Source of the DNA: Doris montereyensis | Lineage: Eukaryota > Mollusca > Gastropoda > Nudibranchia > Dorididae | Assembly: GCA_037039925.1 (NCBI GenBank) | Contig: JAXRKP010000876.1 | Location: forward strand, 62,001 to 126,000 | DNA length: 64,000 nt | Reading direction: 5' to 3' | In this document: in pieces, positions 49,095 through 62,711 of the stretch | How positions within the stretch are numbered: the stretch's first letter is position 1 | How the letters are laid out: each line of letters begins with the position of its first letter | The notes under the pieces: generated by a model | The model's input: only the letters and a program-made list of their open reading frames with translations | What the model was told of the DNA's origin: nothing | The model's database searches: none | Position numbers and translations under genes: made by a program

Positions 49095-49130
49095 GTGATT
49101 CGTCGGGAATGGCTCTACAACACTTATCAG
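49095..49130 (+). CDS. Candidate 36-nt micro-exon of gene 2
   Basis: The acceptor CTCCTCTTTCTCTAG and donor CAG/GTGAGT are both strong. In phase 1 it reads DSSGMALQHLS and the last G joins CT of the next exon to give Ala before PPPVYAGQ. In phase 0 it would read VIRREWLYNTYQ, which does not fit the next exon's proline-rich frame. The splice signals are the main evidence. Confidence 0.5.
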
Positions 49131-49229
49131 GTGAGTAAAAAGAGACCATTTTCTCTCTTCTACATGTGTCTTAATCTCCGATGATGAGGATTCCATCTTC
49201 TCTCTCCCTTTGCTTGAGAGCCTGAGATA

Positions 49230-49500
49230 AATAGAGTAGACTTATTTCAAGGCCATTGTGACCTAGAGTTAGAGTGCATCCCTCCTCTATGGCGGGAAGC
49301 GGAACAGGTGATGATTATAATCACCCTCACCCCCCTGGACAGGAGGCTGGTCTGACAGGTGCTTTTCTACTCAAGCTAGTGCTTCTACCCATTTGTACCT
49401 GGGCTAAGTGCGGGACAAGCATGTTACGTGTCTTTCTCAAGGAACACACCGTCGGTCAAAGCTTTGATAGGATTCAAACTCTGGGGACCTCATAATTTCA
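49230..49500 (-). mobile_element. SINE B, minus orientation
   Basis: TTCAAGGCCATTGTGACC, GCGGGAAGCGGAACAGGTGA, CCCTGGACAGGAGGCTGGTC, CCCATTTGTACCTGGGCTAA and TAGGATTCAAACTCTGGGGA match SINE B reversed. The last word is a B box read on the minus strand. The copy lies between the micro-exon and the large exon of gene 2. Confidence 0.78.
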
Positions 49501-49560
49501 AGTCCAGAAAATGTCAGCTTCACAAGATGAGTAATTAGAATCCACTTATTTTCCCTCTAT

Positions 49561-49855
<295 letters not shown>

Positions 49856-49942
49856 CCCTCTCCCTTTCCCTGGTTCCATCCCTTCCTCCTTGTCCCACTG
49901 TTTGTACAACATATATAAATATATACCTTCAAATTCCACCAG

Positions 49943-52136
49943 CTCCACCGCCAGTGTATGCTGGTCAGCCCCACCTCCTACCATGTCAGACTCAACCTAT
50001 GGCGGACACCCCCAGCAGGGTGTCGCCCCGTGCCAGCCTACCCCAGCGGAGACAACTCCTACCAGGTCTACAGCAGTGGGTACCCTGCAAGCTACAGCGC
50101 CCCAACAGCACCTTACCAGCATCCCCGCAGCAGCATCAGTGGAGCGTCGCCAGCACGGCTTACCCACAACAGCAACCTCAGGAGCAGACGGCCGCGTACA
50201 GCGCCGTCAGTTACCCCCAGCCAGCGGCAACCGAAACCTACAGTTACGCCGGCCAGAGCTACGGCTACCAAGGTTACTCGTATGACACGCAAGGGTACCA
50301 GCAGGACCCCGCCCAGACTGCTGCCGCCAACCAGATCACCTCCGCTCCCGCCCCGTTGCAAGTTGGGACCCCAATCAGCAGGCCGCCACCGCTGCTGCCT
50401 GGAGCGCAGCTCCGAGCAGTGGGGGTCAGGGTGCTTACGTTCAGAACGGTACAGAGGGTGGTAACTACAGCAACAGCAGCAACAGTGGCGGCTGCAACAA
50501 CAGCAATAGTGCCGGCTACAGCAACAGTGGCGGTTACAACAGCAACAGCGCCGGCTACAACAACAACAGCGCCAGCTACAACAACAGCGCCGGCTACAAC
50601 AACAACAGCAGCGCCGGCTACAACAACAGCGCCGACTACAACAACAGTAGGGGTGGCGCCGGTTCCGGTGGGAAGAGGGCTCAGCGGGGCAGAGGAGACG
50701 TCAGGGGAGGAGCTCCCTGGCACGGGACAGCTCCAGCACAGGGATGGGGCTTTGACGAACAGGGACAAGGGACGTCCGAATCTGGGGTCAGAGGGGGCGG
50801 TGCTGTAGGAGGCAGAGGAAGTACAAGAGGAAGAGGGGGTGCCATCGGGAGGGGAGGAGCGCCATGGCAGGGCACAAGCCAAGCCCCTGCCACCAGCGAC
50901 AACCCAAACTTACCCACGGTCAAGGTCAGGATTCGGGTCAGAGGAACAAGGGTCGGGCCGAGATAGGGAGGATGGCAAGACAGAGGTCGGGGAGGTGCTC
51001 CTCCAGGAAGGGTTCAGGGGTCCTCGGGCAGGGGTGGTGGCTCGTCTGACTTTGGTGGTGGTGGTTACGGCTTCAGCGAAAGAGGTCGCGGTGCTGGTTT
51101 CGGTGGAGGTCCCAGGGTCGTGGTGGATTTGGAGGTGACAGAGGTCACGGTGGATTTGGAGGTGACAGAGGTCGTGGTGAATTTGATGGGTGTCAAGAAG
51201 ACGTTGACAGAGGTCACGGTGGATTTGATGGGTGTCAAGAAGGCGTTGACAGAGGTCAGGGTGGATTTTACATAGGTCGTGGTGATGGAGGGGGCAGAGG
51301 TCAGGGTGGATTTGACAGAGGTCGAGGTGATGGAGGGGACAGAGGACGTGGTGGATTTGACAGGGGTCGGGGTGATGGAGGAGACAGAGGTCGTGGTGGA
51401 TTTGACAGAGGTCGTGGTGGATTTGAGAGAGGTCGTGGTGATGTTGGGGACAGAGGTCGTGGTGGTTATAACAGAGGTCGTGGTGGATTTGCCGGGGGTC
51501 GTGGTGATGGTGGGGACAGAGGTCGTGGTGGACTTGACAGAGGTCGTGGTGATGGACGGGACAGAGGTCGTGTGGTGGATTTGACGGGGGTCGTGGTGAT
51601 GGTGGGGACAGAGGTCGTGGTGGATTTGAGAGGGTCGCGGTGGAAGCGATAGGGGTCATGGTGGATTTGACAGGGGTCGCGGTGGATTCGACAGGGGTCG
51701 TGGTGGATTCGACAGGGGTCGTGGTGGAGGTGACAGGGGTCGTGGTTTCACCGATCACGGGCAAGGTAGGGGTTCATCTGACAGAGACAGAGGCGCGAGG
51801 AACAGAGGGGGCATGGGAACCAGGGGGCGAGGTTTTACCGATAGAGGAGGGGCGGGATTCGCACGGTGGTGTCGGGAGAGGCCGAGACTCAGACCAAGAC
51901 CAAGGTTTCAGCAAAAATGAAGCCCTCTTCACCTCCAGCACGGGCGTCGGGCTCTCCTCACTCAGTGACGTCATCAAAAGCGCCAAGAGTCGCCAGATGT
52001 TCCATGTGGAAGTGGACCCCTTCTCACCGACCGACTCCTTAACAAGATGGTGGCCCACTGGAAAACGTTCACAGACACGTTCACCGACTGTGGCAACGCC
52101 ATCACGACCATGGAATGCTCACTCACCGCCTGTAAG
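49943..52136 (+). CDS. Gene 2 large exon: low-complexity and RGG regions
   Basis: The acceptor is CAAATTCCACCAG and the donor AAG/GTAAGT. Coding sense moves between frames at about 49975, 50035, 50160, 50375, 50940, 51110, 51570, 51630, 51870 and 52040, each move looking like a one-base indel. Pieces in order: [81 protein letters not shown], the Tyr-Asn block, RGG repeats (about 50650-51830), [20 protein letters not shown] and [23 protein letters not shown] motifs are typical arginine-methylation and RNA-binding sites. Whether translation starts at ATG 49983 or further upstream is open. Confidence 0.72.
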
Positions 52137-55100
52137 GTAAGTAAAGTTACTTCCAAGGCCATCACAGCCCATGGGGCTGGAGCATATCCCAGTTTATATA
52201 GAGCGTGAAGTGAAACGGTGATAATAATAATAATAATCGCCTCCTAGGTGGGACACTAGTCTGACGCAAGTTTTTCACTCCTGAGCTAGTGTTTGTGCCC
52301 ATTTGCATCTGGGTCGAGGGGTAATTGCGGGTTGAATGTCATTGACAAGGAACAAAACGTTGGACTTAGTTTTGCTAAGATTTGAACTCAGGACCTCCGG
52401 ATTCCAAGTCAGACAGCCTATTCACAACGCCATCACTGCCTGGATGGTAGGAACGAAACAGGGCTGGCGGCAGTCCAGATCAGTGCTGCTCAAAGTTTGG
52501 TGTGCGTACATGGAGATTAAGAACAGGGATTGGGATTTTCTGGGTTTTCCCAGTTTTTTTTGGCATCAGCAGAGCATCGCAATGTTTTTGTTTCTCATTT
52601 TATACACGCGAAAAGCACCAGCCGTCTGGGAAAACATAGGGTCTAAGTCTAATTAGGACGGATGTTTCAAATAGAGAGAGAATGTTACTACGAATACTAC
52701 GATATCGTTTATCACTGTTCAATGAGAATGAGACAGAGATAGAGTGAGAATGTTACTACAATATCATTTATCGCTGTTCAATGAGAATGAGACAGAGATA
52801 GAGTGAGAATGTTACTACAATGTCATTTATCGCTGTTCAATGAGAATGAGACAGAGATAGAGTGAGAACGTTACTACAATATCATTTATCGCTGTTCAAT
52901 GAGAATGAGACAGAGATAGAGTGAGAAACGTTACTACAATATCATTTATCGCTGTTCAATGAGAATGAGACAGAGATAGAGTGAGAATGTTACTACAATA
53001 TCATTTATCACTGTTCAATGAGAATGAGACAGAGATAGAGTGAGAATGTTACTACAATATCATTTATCACTGTTCAATGAAAATGAGACAGAGATAGAGT
53101 GAGAATGTTACTACAATATCATTTATCACTGTTCAATGAGAATGAGACAGAGATAGAGTGAGAATGTTACTACAATATCATTTATCACTGTTCAATGAGA
53201 ATGAGACTAAGTGGAATCGGAGGGAGAAGGTTCAAGAGAAAAGAGAGAGTAGTAATTTCAATTTCAATTTCAATTTCAATCATCTTTATTGATCCTTTCA
53301 ATGAAAAAAGAAATTATAGTTGAATGTCATCACAATTTCCATTTGAAAAATCAAAAGAATACATCATTTGAAAATAAAAAGATCAATGCATTCAAATTAA
53401 AAACAAATTTAACTTAGTTAATCATTAAATGTTTAGAGTTTAGGAGAAGTTTACAAAAATTCAAAGATGGGTAAATATACAGTGCGGTGAAACAATATAC
53501 ATATCAAAAAAAAAAGAAAAATGTAAAAAAATAGAAAAATTATAGACAAATCAGTTAAGCTTCAGTACACATTCATTAACTTATCATAAATAATTCATTC
53601 ACCATCCATCAATTTATCAACTTACATTTCTTAAACATTGTGAGGAAAACGTCATTGTGCTTTCAAAGTAAGATATGGTCAAGCTTTAATCATTAAATGT
53701 TTAGAAGAAAAGATTGAAATATCTCTCAGTGGGTAAATAAAGAGAATAAAATATCTAAAAAAATAGACAAAATTATAGACTGATAGAATAAGCCTACACT
53801 TTTGTTATTACTGATAAATAAGCATACACTTGGGGTTATTACTGATCCAAATTATTTGATTAAACACTGGGGTTGATACAACTTGGGGTTATTACTGATA
53901 AAAAATCTTATCTGGTTATTACTGAAGAATAAGCCTACACTTGGGGTTATTACTGATAAAATAAGCCTACACTTGGGGTTATTACTGATAAAATAAGCCT
54001 ACACTGGGGTTATTACTGATAAAATAAGCCTACACTTGTGGTTATTACTGATAAAATAAGCCTACACTTGTGGTTATTACTGATAAAATAAGCCCTACAC
54101 TTGGGGTTATTACTGATAGAATAAGCCTACACTTGTGGTTATTACTGATAGAATAAGCCTACACTTGTGGTTATTACTGATAGAATAAGCCTACACTTGT
54201 GGTTATTACTGATAGAATAAGCCTACACTTGTGGTTATTACTGATAGAATAAGCCTACACTTGTGGTTATTACTGATAAAATAAGCCTACACTTGTGGTT
54301 ATTACTGATAAAATAAGCCTACACTTGTGGTTATTACTGATAAAATAAGCCTACACTTGTGGTTATTACTGATTTCCACCCCATTACTGTAGATACGATT
54401 TCTCCAATTGGACTTCACTTGAACCGCTGACCCAGTGCAATCATTACTGCATCTTCACTGGCTGCCTCTACGTCAAGAAAGTGGCAGACGGTCAGCCGAC
54501 TGAGATCACTTTCCTGGTTATTGGTCTGGGCCTGACCAAGAAAGTTGCCAAGCTGACGCTTATCAGAAGGCCTACAATCTTCTCATGCACTCTACAGTAA
54601 GTCACAAGTGTAACAGATTGGTGGATTTATTCGAAAGAGAAATGAAAACATTGTTGCATAATTATAATTATAGGTTATAGTAACATAAAACTACATGTTT
54701 GGGGTTGCACTTTTAGATTATAATAACATAAAACTACACACTTTTGGGGTTATTACTGATTTCCCACCCATTATGTACACAATTGGTTATAATAACATAA
54801 AACTACACACGTAAATCAAGAAGGTGGCAGGTTATAATAAAATGAAACTACACACATTTGCAGATTATAATAACATAAAACTACACACGTTTGCAGATTA
54901 TAATATAAATGAAACTACACACATTTGCAGGCTATAATAACATAAAACTACACACAGGTAGTTTTGCATGATTATTAATAAATAAAACTACAAACTTTTG
55001 CAAGTTATAATAACATAAAACAGTTTGTGTGTTTTTGGAGGTTATAATAACATAAAACTACACACATTTTTAGATTATAATAACATAAAACTACACACTT

Positions 55101-58100
55101 TTGCAGGTTATAATAACATAAAAACACAAAATTTTTTGCAGGTTATAATAACATAAAACTACACATAAAACTTTTTGCAGGTTATGAAAATAATTTTTGA
55201 TGGTTTTATCTTATTTTTATGGAATGGTTATCTTATTTTTGATGGTTTATAATTTTGTGTTTTTATTTTGATTCGTTGTTCTTTGTTGGCGGGTGCTACT
55301 GGTAGGTCCTACTTCTTTCCTTTCCTTCTTTCACTTAATTGTCATCTTGCTGTTTCTTATAATTAATCCTGAGACCACCGCATTGATGGATGGGGTAATT
55401 TTTTCAAGAAACATAAGTTCTTTGTTGCGATGGCTTAGTTTTGTTTTGTTGGAGTTTTTCTGTAGTTTTGATGGTTTGTTTATGTCTGTCTTATTTTAAA
55501 AATTAATTCTTTTTAGTGTTTTTTTTTTTTAATGTTATAGATGAATCAGTTTGTGTGTTGGTTTGGATTTGTTTTGTTGGAGTTTTGATTTTTTTTTTTT
55601 TTTGATGGGGGGGGGGTATCTTATCTTTAGATGGGAATGGGAGAAATGGTGTTTTTTTCCCTTCATTTTTATTTGATAGATGAATCAATTTATTATTTAT
55701 CTTTTTCTTCGTTTTGTATGTTATCTTTAGGTGGCAGAAATCTTGTCCCAAGGTTAAGACACCAATGGTTATCGCTTTGATTGAAGAAGTCACATGCCTG
55801 TTCAACGAAGATCCGGCCGGATTCATGGCTCTGTTGAAAGTTTAAGTATAAGATGGTTTATGATGGGAAACTTGGGCAAAAATGGCAGCACCCCATTGAG
55901 AAATGTCGTGTGATGCATTTCTTTCAATGTTTGTTTACTGATATTACTGGCTGCCAACCAGTACGTAACAAGCACATTTGGTGGTTTGGGTTATCTTATT
56001 TTTTTGGTTTATTGTTTTGAGTCCATAAGTCTGTATTTGCCCTGAAAATGATGGTTATCTTATTTTTGATGGTTTATGATGGTTGGCTTATTTTTGATTA
56101 TTTATGATAGTTGGCTTATTTTTTGATGGTTTATGATGGTTATTTTATTTTTGATTATTTATGATAGTTATCTTATTTTTGATGCTTTATGATAGTTGGC
56201 TTATTTTTTATGGTCTATGATAGTTGTCTTATTTTTGATGCTTTATGATAGTTGGCTTATTTTTTATGGTTTATGATAGTTGTCTTATTTTTGATGCTTT
56301 ATGATGGTTATTTTTGGGAAAATGTTTTTATGGTTTATGAAGCCCTTAATGGTTAACGATGGAGACACAGAGAGATTGGGGTGAAAGTCTGGATATGCTA
56401 TTCTGAGTTTACTAAACTATCTTCACATTGTGGCCATAAAGGCTAGCAGTTGACAGAATTTTTGTTGTTTTACCGTAACCCTGTGACCCAATGTGACTCA
56501 GCCTTGGAGCCTACTGTGACCCAATGTGACCTAAGCCTTAGAGGTTATCTGCGACTGAATGTGACCCTGTATGTCTGCATGTGACCTCAGCCTTGCAGCC
56601 TGCTACGACCCAGTGTGACATCAGCCTTGCAGCTTACTGAGTTTGACCCAATGTGACCTCAGCCTTGCAGCTTACTGCGACCCAATGTGACATCAGCCTT
56701 GCAGTTACTGCGACCCAATGTGACATCAGCCTTGCAACTTACTGCGACCCAATGTGACATCAGCCTTGCAGCTTACTGCGACCAATGTGACATCAGCCTT
56801 GGAGCTTACTGCGACCCAATGTGACATCAGCCTTAGAACCTACTGCGAGCCTACGGCCAATGTGACTTCAGCCTTGCAGCGACTGAATGTGACCCAATGT
56901 GACATCAGCCTTGCAGCCTACTGCGACCCAATGTGACATCAGCCTTGCAGCTTACTGCGACCCAATGTGACATCAGCCTTGCAGCCTACTGCGACCCAAT
57001 GTGACATCAGCCTTGCAGCCTACTGCGACCCAATGTGACATCAGCCTTGCAGCTTACTGCGACCCAATGTGACATCAGCCTTGCAGCTTACTACGACCCA
57101 ATGTGACATCAGCCTTGCAGCTTACTGCGACCCAATGTGACATCAGCCTTGCAGCTTACTGCGACCCAATGTGACATCAGCCTTGCAGCCTACTGCGACC
57201 CAATGTGACATCAGCCTTGCAGCCGACCCAATGTGACATCAGCCTTGCAGCTTACTGCGACCCAATGCGTCCCTCGCTTACTCTTTTGATTTTGTACTCC
57301 CTTGACAAGATCTCACAGTGCGAGACTTGAATCTGCAATCTGGTGATGTGCGAGATTTCCGGCTCATTTGTGGAGAAAAAAACTTGCGTATTGTTATATA
57401 CTTTCGTTTTTGACTTGCGGAGATTGTAAACAAAGCGACACTATTACTCCCAACGAACTTACCCTAACAAAATAAGCTTTCAGAAAACATATACCGACCT
57501 ACTCAATGAAAGTTACTGACAATTAAAGGCTCATCAACGTTATATAAATGTATATATGTTTTCTCAAAGCTTAGTTTTCTTCTCTAGTTTATTATGATTT
57601 CTTAGTTGAAATTGAAAGATGTTAAAGTCTCTAAAATTAATTTTAACTGGGACAGGTATACTTTTCATCAAAGTTATGTCCCTTTGTTTAGGCACACAGA
57701 CTGAATAGGAAGTAAGAGCTTAGGCACACAGACTAGAATTGTGGAGGGCTAAGGTCCTGATCATGGATTTTTTTCATTCTTTAGAATAGACAATTTTAAC
57801 CACTACCATTGAACTCAGCATGTCTGGATTAGCTGAAGAAAAATAGAGCAAAAATGTTTTTATCATATAGTTACCATGGCACATCGCCATCTTGGGTTTT
57901 CATTGCGAAAATGTTTTTATCATATAGTTACCATGACACATTGCCATCTTGGGTTTTCATTGCGAAAATGCCGACAGCTTTAAATTCAAATAGAAGGCTT
58001 TTTCTCAGTTTTGAACAGATTGGCCATAGCTTAGCACACGTTATTCAGTTCAATATCTAGCCGCACTTAATATCGAGTTTTTAGCAATTGGACGGTTTTG

Positions 58101-61100
58101 ATTTTCAGATTTTTTGAGAATAGATTTAATAACTTTTCCATGTAATGGCAAACCTAATCACAAAAACAAAATTTTTACAAAAAATTGAAGAGAAGTAAAA
58201 AAATCCTACTCATTGAAATTTTGTATTGCTTCATAGATGCTATATACCAAAATAGGGGGTAATCGGACGATACATAAAAAAAAAGATGGCAAATTGCTGT
58301 CAAACAGTAATAATGTTAGAAAATAGCATTTAAAACTTTTTTTTTTCTCCATTATTTGAATGTTTTTTCGCATACAAACCTAGAAAAGAATAGCATAACA
58401 CTTTGAAGCGTCAAACAATCTTGAGAGGCTCATGTCGACCCTATTTCAACTCTGGGTAAATTGCAATGAAGGTGGGGGTGAGGTGGGGAGAGAAACAAGT
58501 GGTTACGCAGAACCTATTCTGGTTATAATGATCTACAAGTAGTTTTGATAGCAACAATCTTTTTAAAACAGCAGCTTAATTTACTTGTGAGATGACTGTA
58601 AATTGTGGATAGGTAAACTGCAATGAAACAGGGGAGAGTAACAAAGTGGTTACGCAGAATCTGGTCTGGTTATAATGCTCTTCAAGTACGAGTAGCTTGA
58701 TAGCAGCAATTGAAGGGGTCAGTTCAATAGTGAGCCTATGTCCATTTTCATGGAAAACGAGACAGAGAGATAATCCTGTGGAATAAAAATGGAAATCGTG
58801 CTTCCTGAAAAGTGTGAAAATGATACGTGATGAAAACACATCACGTTCACAGCCGTTTGAAACTTTGAATTCCCCAAAGCCAACAGGGCCAAAGTCCTTT
58901 GTTTTTTACATATATTTTTTTCTAAATGACGTAACTGTGACTTAGGCGCACTATTGAAATGAAATGACCCCTTCACAATTCCACTTTGATTTCAGAAATG
59001 CAACACGGAAGGTCAGGGGGAACACAGGCCATGGTGATGGCTTCAGGAAACGGACTGCCGCCAGCGTGGCAGTCTTTGCAGCCAAGCGGCCCCGGCTAAC
59101 GGACAAGACGGCCAACATGCTTGAGGCGAATGCCACGTCTCTGGTGCCCAAGAAACAGGTGGACCTGGTGATGGATCCTCGGCCACGCTCTTCGACAAGC
59201 TCACCAAGCTCAAACAGGTCGGTCAAAATATTATTTGCTTCGTTGGTGTTGGCGGACGCTGGTGTTGGTGGGTCCTACTTCTTTCCTCTCACTCTTTCAT
59301 CTCACTGTTTCATCTTACATCATTCTAAGATCACGGCATGTGGTGGGCGGGGTAAAATTGCAATGAAACAAACAAGCAAGCCTCGGTGTGTTTGCTTTTG
59401 GTTGTTGTCTTAATTGTATCTATCGATATTTTTTTTATTTTTTTTATTAAAGAATACATTTCTATTTGTTTTAGTTAGTATGTGTTTTATGATTGGGGGA
59501 GGGGGGCTCATAGTTTAACATGGTCACAGGATATCAGGCAGAGCCTTTCTGGGTCGTCTACCCCTCTGGCTGTAACCTGGCATTTGTTATTTCTCGCATT
59601 CAATTTTACATAACATGGAGGACCCTTCAAACAACCCGGTTATATGAATCTTTATTATTGAATATCATTGTCTGTCCATTGATTACCCCTGATTTTCTCT
59701 CCTGTCCAATTTTCCCATCCATTAATACCCGTTAACTACTATAACTACTATAAATGCCCTATAACTACTACTATACTACTATAACTACTGTAACTACTAG
59801 TACTCCAATAACTACTATAACTACTAGTACTACTATAACTACTGTAACTACTACTATAACTACTACTGGTAACTACTAGTACTCCAATAACTACTATAGT
59901 ACTACAATACTGTAACTACTAGTACTACAATAACTACTATAAACTACTATAACTACTATAACTACTATAACTACTGTAACTACTATAACTACTATAACTA
60001 CTGTAACTACTATAACTACTGTAACTACTATAACTACTATAACTACTACTACTAACTACTATAACTACTATAACTACTATAACTACTATAACTACTATAA
60101 CTACTATAACTACTATAACTACTATAATAACTACTATAACTACTACTCAATAACTACTGTAACTACTAGTACTCCAATAACTACTATAACTACTACTCCA
60201 ATAACTACTATAACTACTATAACTACTAACTACTATAACTACTATAACTACTGGAACTACTATAACTACTATAACTACTACTATAACTACTATAACTATA
60301 GTACTACACTACTGTAACTACTAGAACTACTGTAACTACTATAACTACTGTAAAATACATTTGTTGTTCCTGTTTTTTCTTCTTTTTCTTTTTTAACCAT
60401 GTCTAAAAGAATTGATTTTGTTCTTTTTTGCTTTTATTCAGTTACTGAAAGAAGAAGGCATCACCAAACTGCACATTGTGCCAAAAATAGACCAGCTTGG
60501 AAATAAAAGTGCCCTGAACATAAAGAACGTTTACGCTTTCTACACGTAAGTGAAGTATAATGACATTATATAATATTAAATCCCCATAGGAAAAAAGACT
60601 AGACAAATACAAGGAACAGAGGGAAACATGAATCCAATCATAACTAGCACTTATATTCAGTTGCAGTTCGTTCTGCTGGTATCTCAGACTACAACTTTTC
60701 TAGGTCTGTAATCTGTTACTATTATTTTATTTCTACACATAAAGTCATCCAATCATTTTACATTGCTAACTAGACTTATAGTTCCTCACCTAAGTTTACA
60801 ATTGTTCTACGTCCAATTTTCACAAAAGTGGGATTTAGTTACTAGTTGTCAACAACAAAAATATATATATGCGCTCTGTCTCTTGAGGCCTTGAATCATA
60901 TTCAAAAATACGAAAATAAGTGTGTTTTTCATATTTACAATTACGTATTGTTGTAGAAAGTTCTAAATTTTAATGAATTTTCTCAAAATGGGAACTCATG
61001 GATTTAATTGTTTTTTACGTATCGGTTGGGATTGTCTCTTTCATTACGTTTTCATAGTTGCCAACCAGTACGTAAACATCAGATTTAGTAAGTTTTTTGG

Positions 61101-62650
61101 TTTGATTTTTTTTTAAATTTGATTGTAAAAGTCTGTATTTACCTTGAAAAGCATGTATAGTATATGAGGGTCAACTGTTTAATTCGGTTTTTAAGAATCC
61201 CTAACTTAACGGCAATGACTCGGAAAGATCGGAGTGAAAGTTCGGAGACGTCGTTTTGATTTTGCAAAATTAGCGTTGCACTTTGTGAGGCAGGCCAGTG
61301 GTCGGCAGACTTTCGTTGTTTACTTTAACTCATTCGTGTGCAGATTCCCCGACTGGAGAAGCTGACCTAGATTCAATTTCCCCGCAACCAGATCAACGTA
61401 GTGTGTTTACATTTCGTGGCTTCTGATGGGTGGTGTTAGGAAAAGGATTCTTCTCTCTCCTTTGTCGCTATTGTAGCAATCCCTTATGACAAAATTGATG
61501 ATAACAATAAAAATAAAAAGCAGAAAACACATAAAAAACATAGACGATTGAATCAAAACGATGAAATGTGTGTGTTTTTCAACAAAGGCAGTAAAGTAGC
61601 TAAAAATACCATCAATGACGGGCTTCGCGAAAGTGACGTAGTGCATATTTTTATCTGCCTTCGTTTTTGGCTTACGATGATTGTAAACAAAGTGACACTA
61701 TTACTTTTAATGACTTAACCGGCCTACTCATGAAAGTTACTGACAATTAAAGGCTCGTAATAGTTATATAAAAGTATATATTTTCTGAAAGCTTGTTTTC
61801 TTTCCAAGTTCGATATAATTTCTTCATTGAAATTGAAAGATGTTTAAGTCTAAAATTAATTTTAACTGAGACAGGTTTACTTTTCATCAAAGTTGTGTCC
61901 CTTTGCTTAAGAACACAGACTGACTAGGAAGTGAGGGCTTAGGCACACAGACTAGAATTGTGAAAGGCCCTTAGGCAGGAAAGGGTTAATTTTCTTTCTT
62001 TAAAAGGCATGTATTGAATTTGAATGTACCCTCCACCCCAACCAGGCTCCTCACCGTGGAATGGAAGACGAAACGCCCGTCATCTGCGAGGTTTACTTTG
62101 ACAACGTTTTGGTGTCAAGTGGGGACCCGGCCGTGAAATACAACGCGGCTATGCACAGCGCCTATACTTTGCTAGCTGGAAGGCTGTGTAAAGAACCACT
62201 CGACTCCATTGTCCATTGTTCAAGGTCAGTTGCAAATGTCATACAACAATGTACAAATTTTTCTTTCATACAAAATTCACAAGGATTTTCAGAGGAGATA
62301 AGATAAGATAAGATGTCTTTATTTGTCCAAAAGGAAATTTGCTTGGGTCACGTTTCAAATCAAAATGAATTAATTACAATCTCTTTCACTTTCATTCTAT
62401 CTTTCATTCTCTATTTCACGACTAAAATCAATACATTACAAAACCGGTGCTGTATGGATATGGACAATATAACATCATAATGATCATGTTGTATAAATAT
62501 AAATATAGATATGTTGTTGTAATTCTGATGTCATCGAGAGAAAGCAGGATTCTTGCGGTGGGGTTGAAAGCAGGTTCTAAATTGAGTTCCCAGTGGGGTC
62601 CTTTCTTACTTGATTTCTAATAGATATGTCCTAATTTCTATTACATGTAT

Positions 62651-62711
<61 letters not shown>

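Larger units (their letters stand above)
55930..57715. repeat. Dispersed element copy 1 with two internal arrays
   Basis: Segments here (GCCAACCAGTACGTAA; AGTCTGTATTTGCC; GATTGTAAACAAAG; GAAAGTTACTGACAATTAAA; AATTAATTTTAACTG; TTAGGCACACAGACTAGAAT) recur in the same order at 61055-61985. Copy 1 is longer because two tandem arrays (56050-56335 and 56475-57275) expanded inside it. The class is unknown; no coding region is seen. Confidence 0.8.

Noticed and set aside
50274..51764. Antisense open frames of 202 and 284 residues opposite the RGG exon
   Set aside because: They are shadows of the biased G/C-rich coding repeat on the plus strand. His/Asp/Leu repeats mirror the RGG codons.
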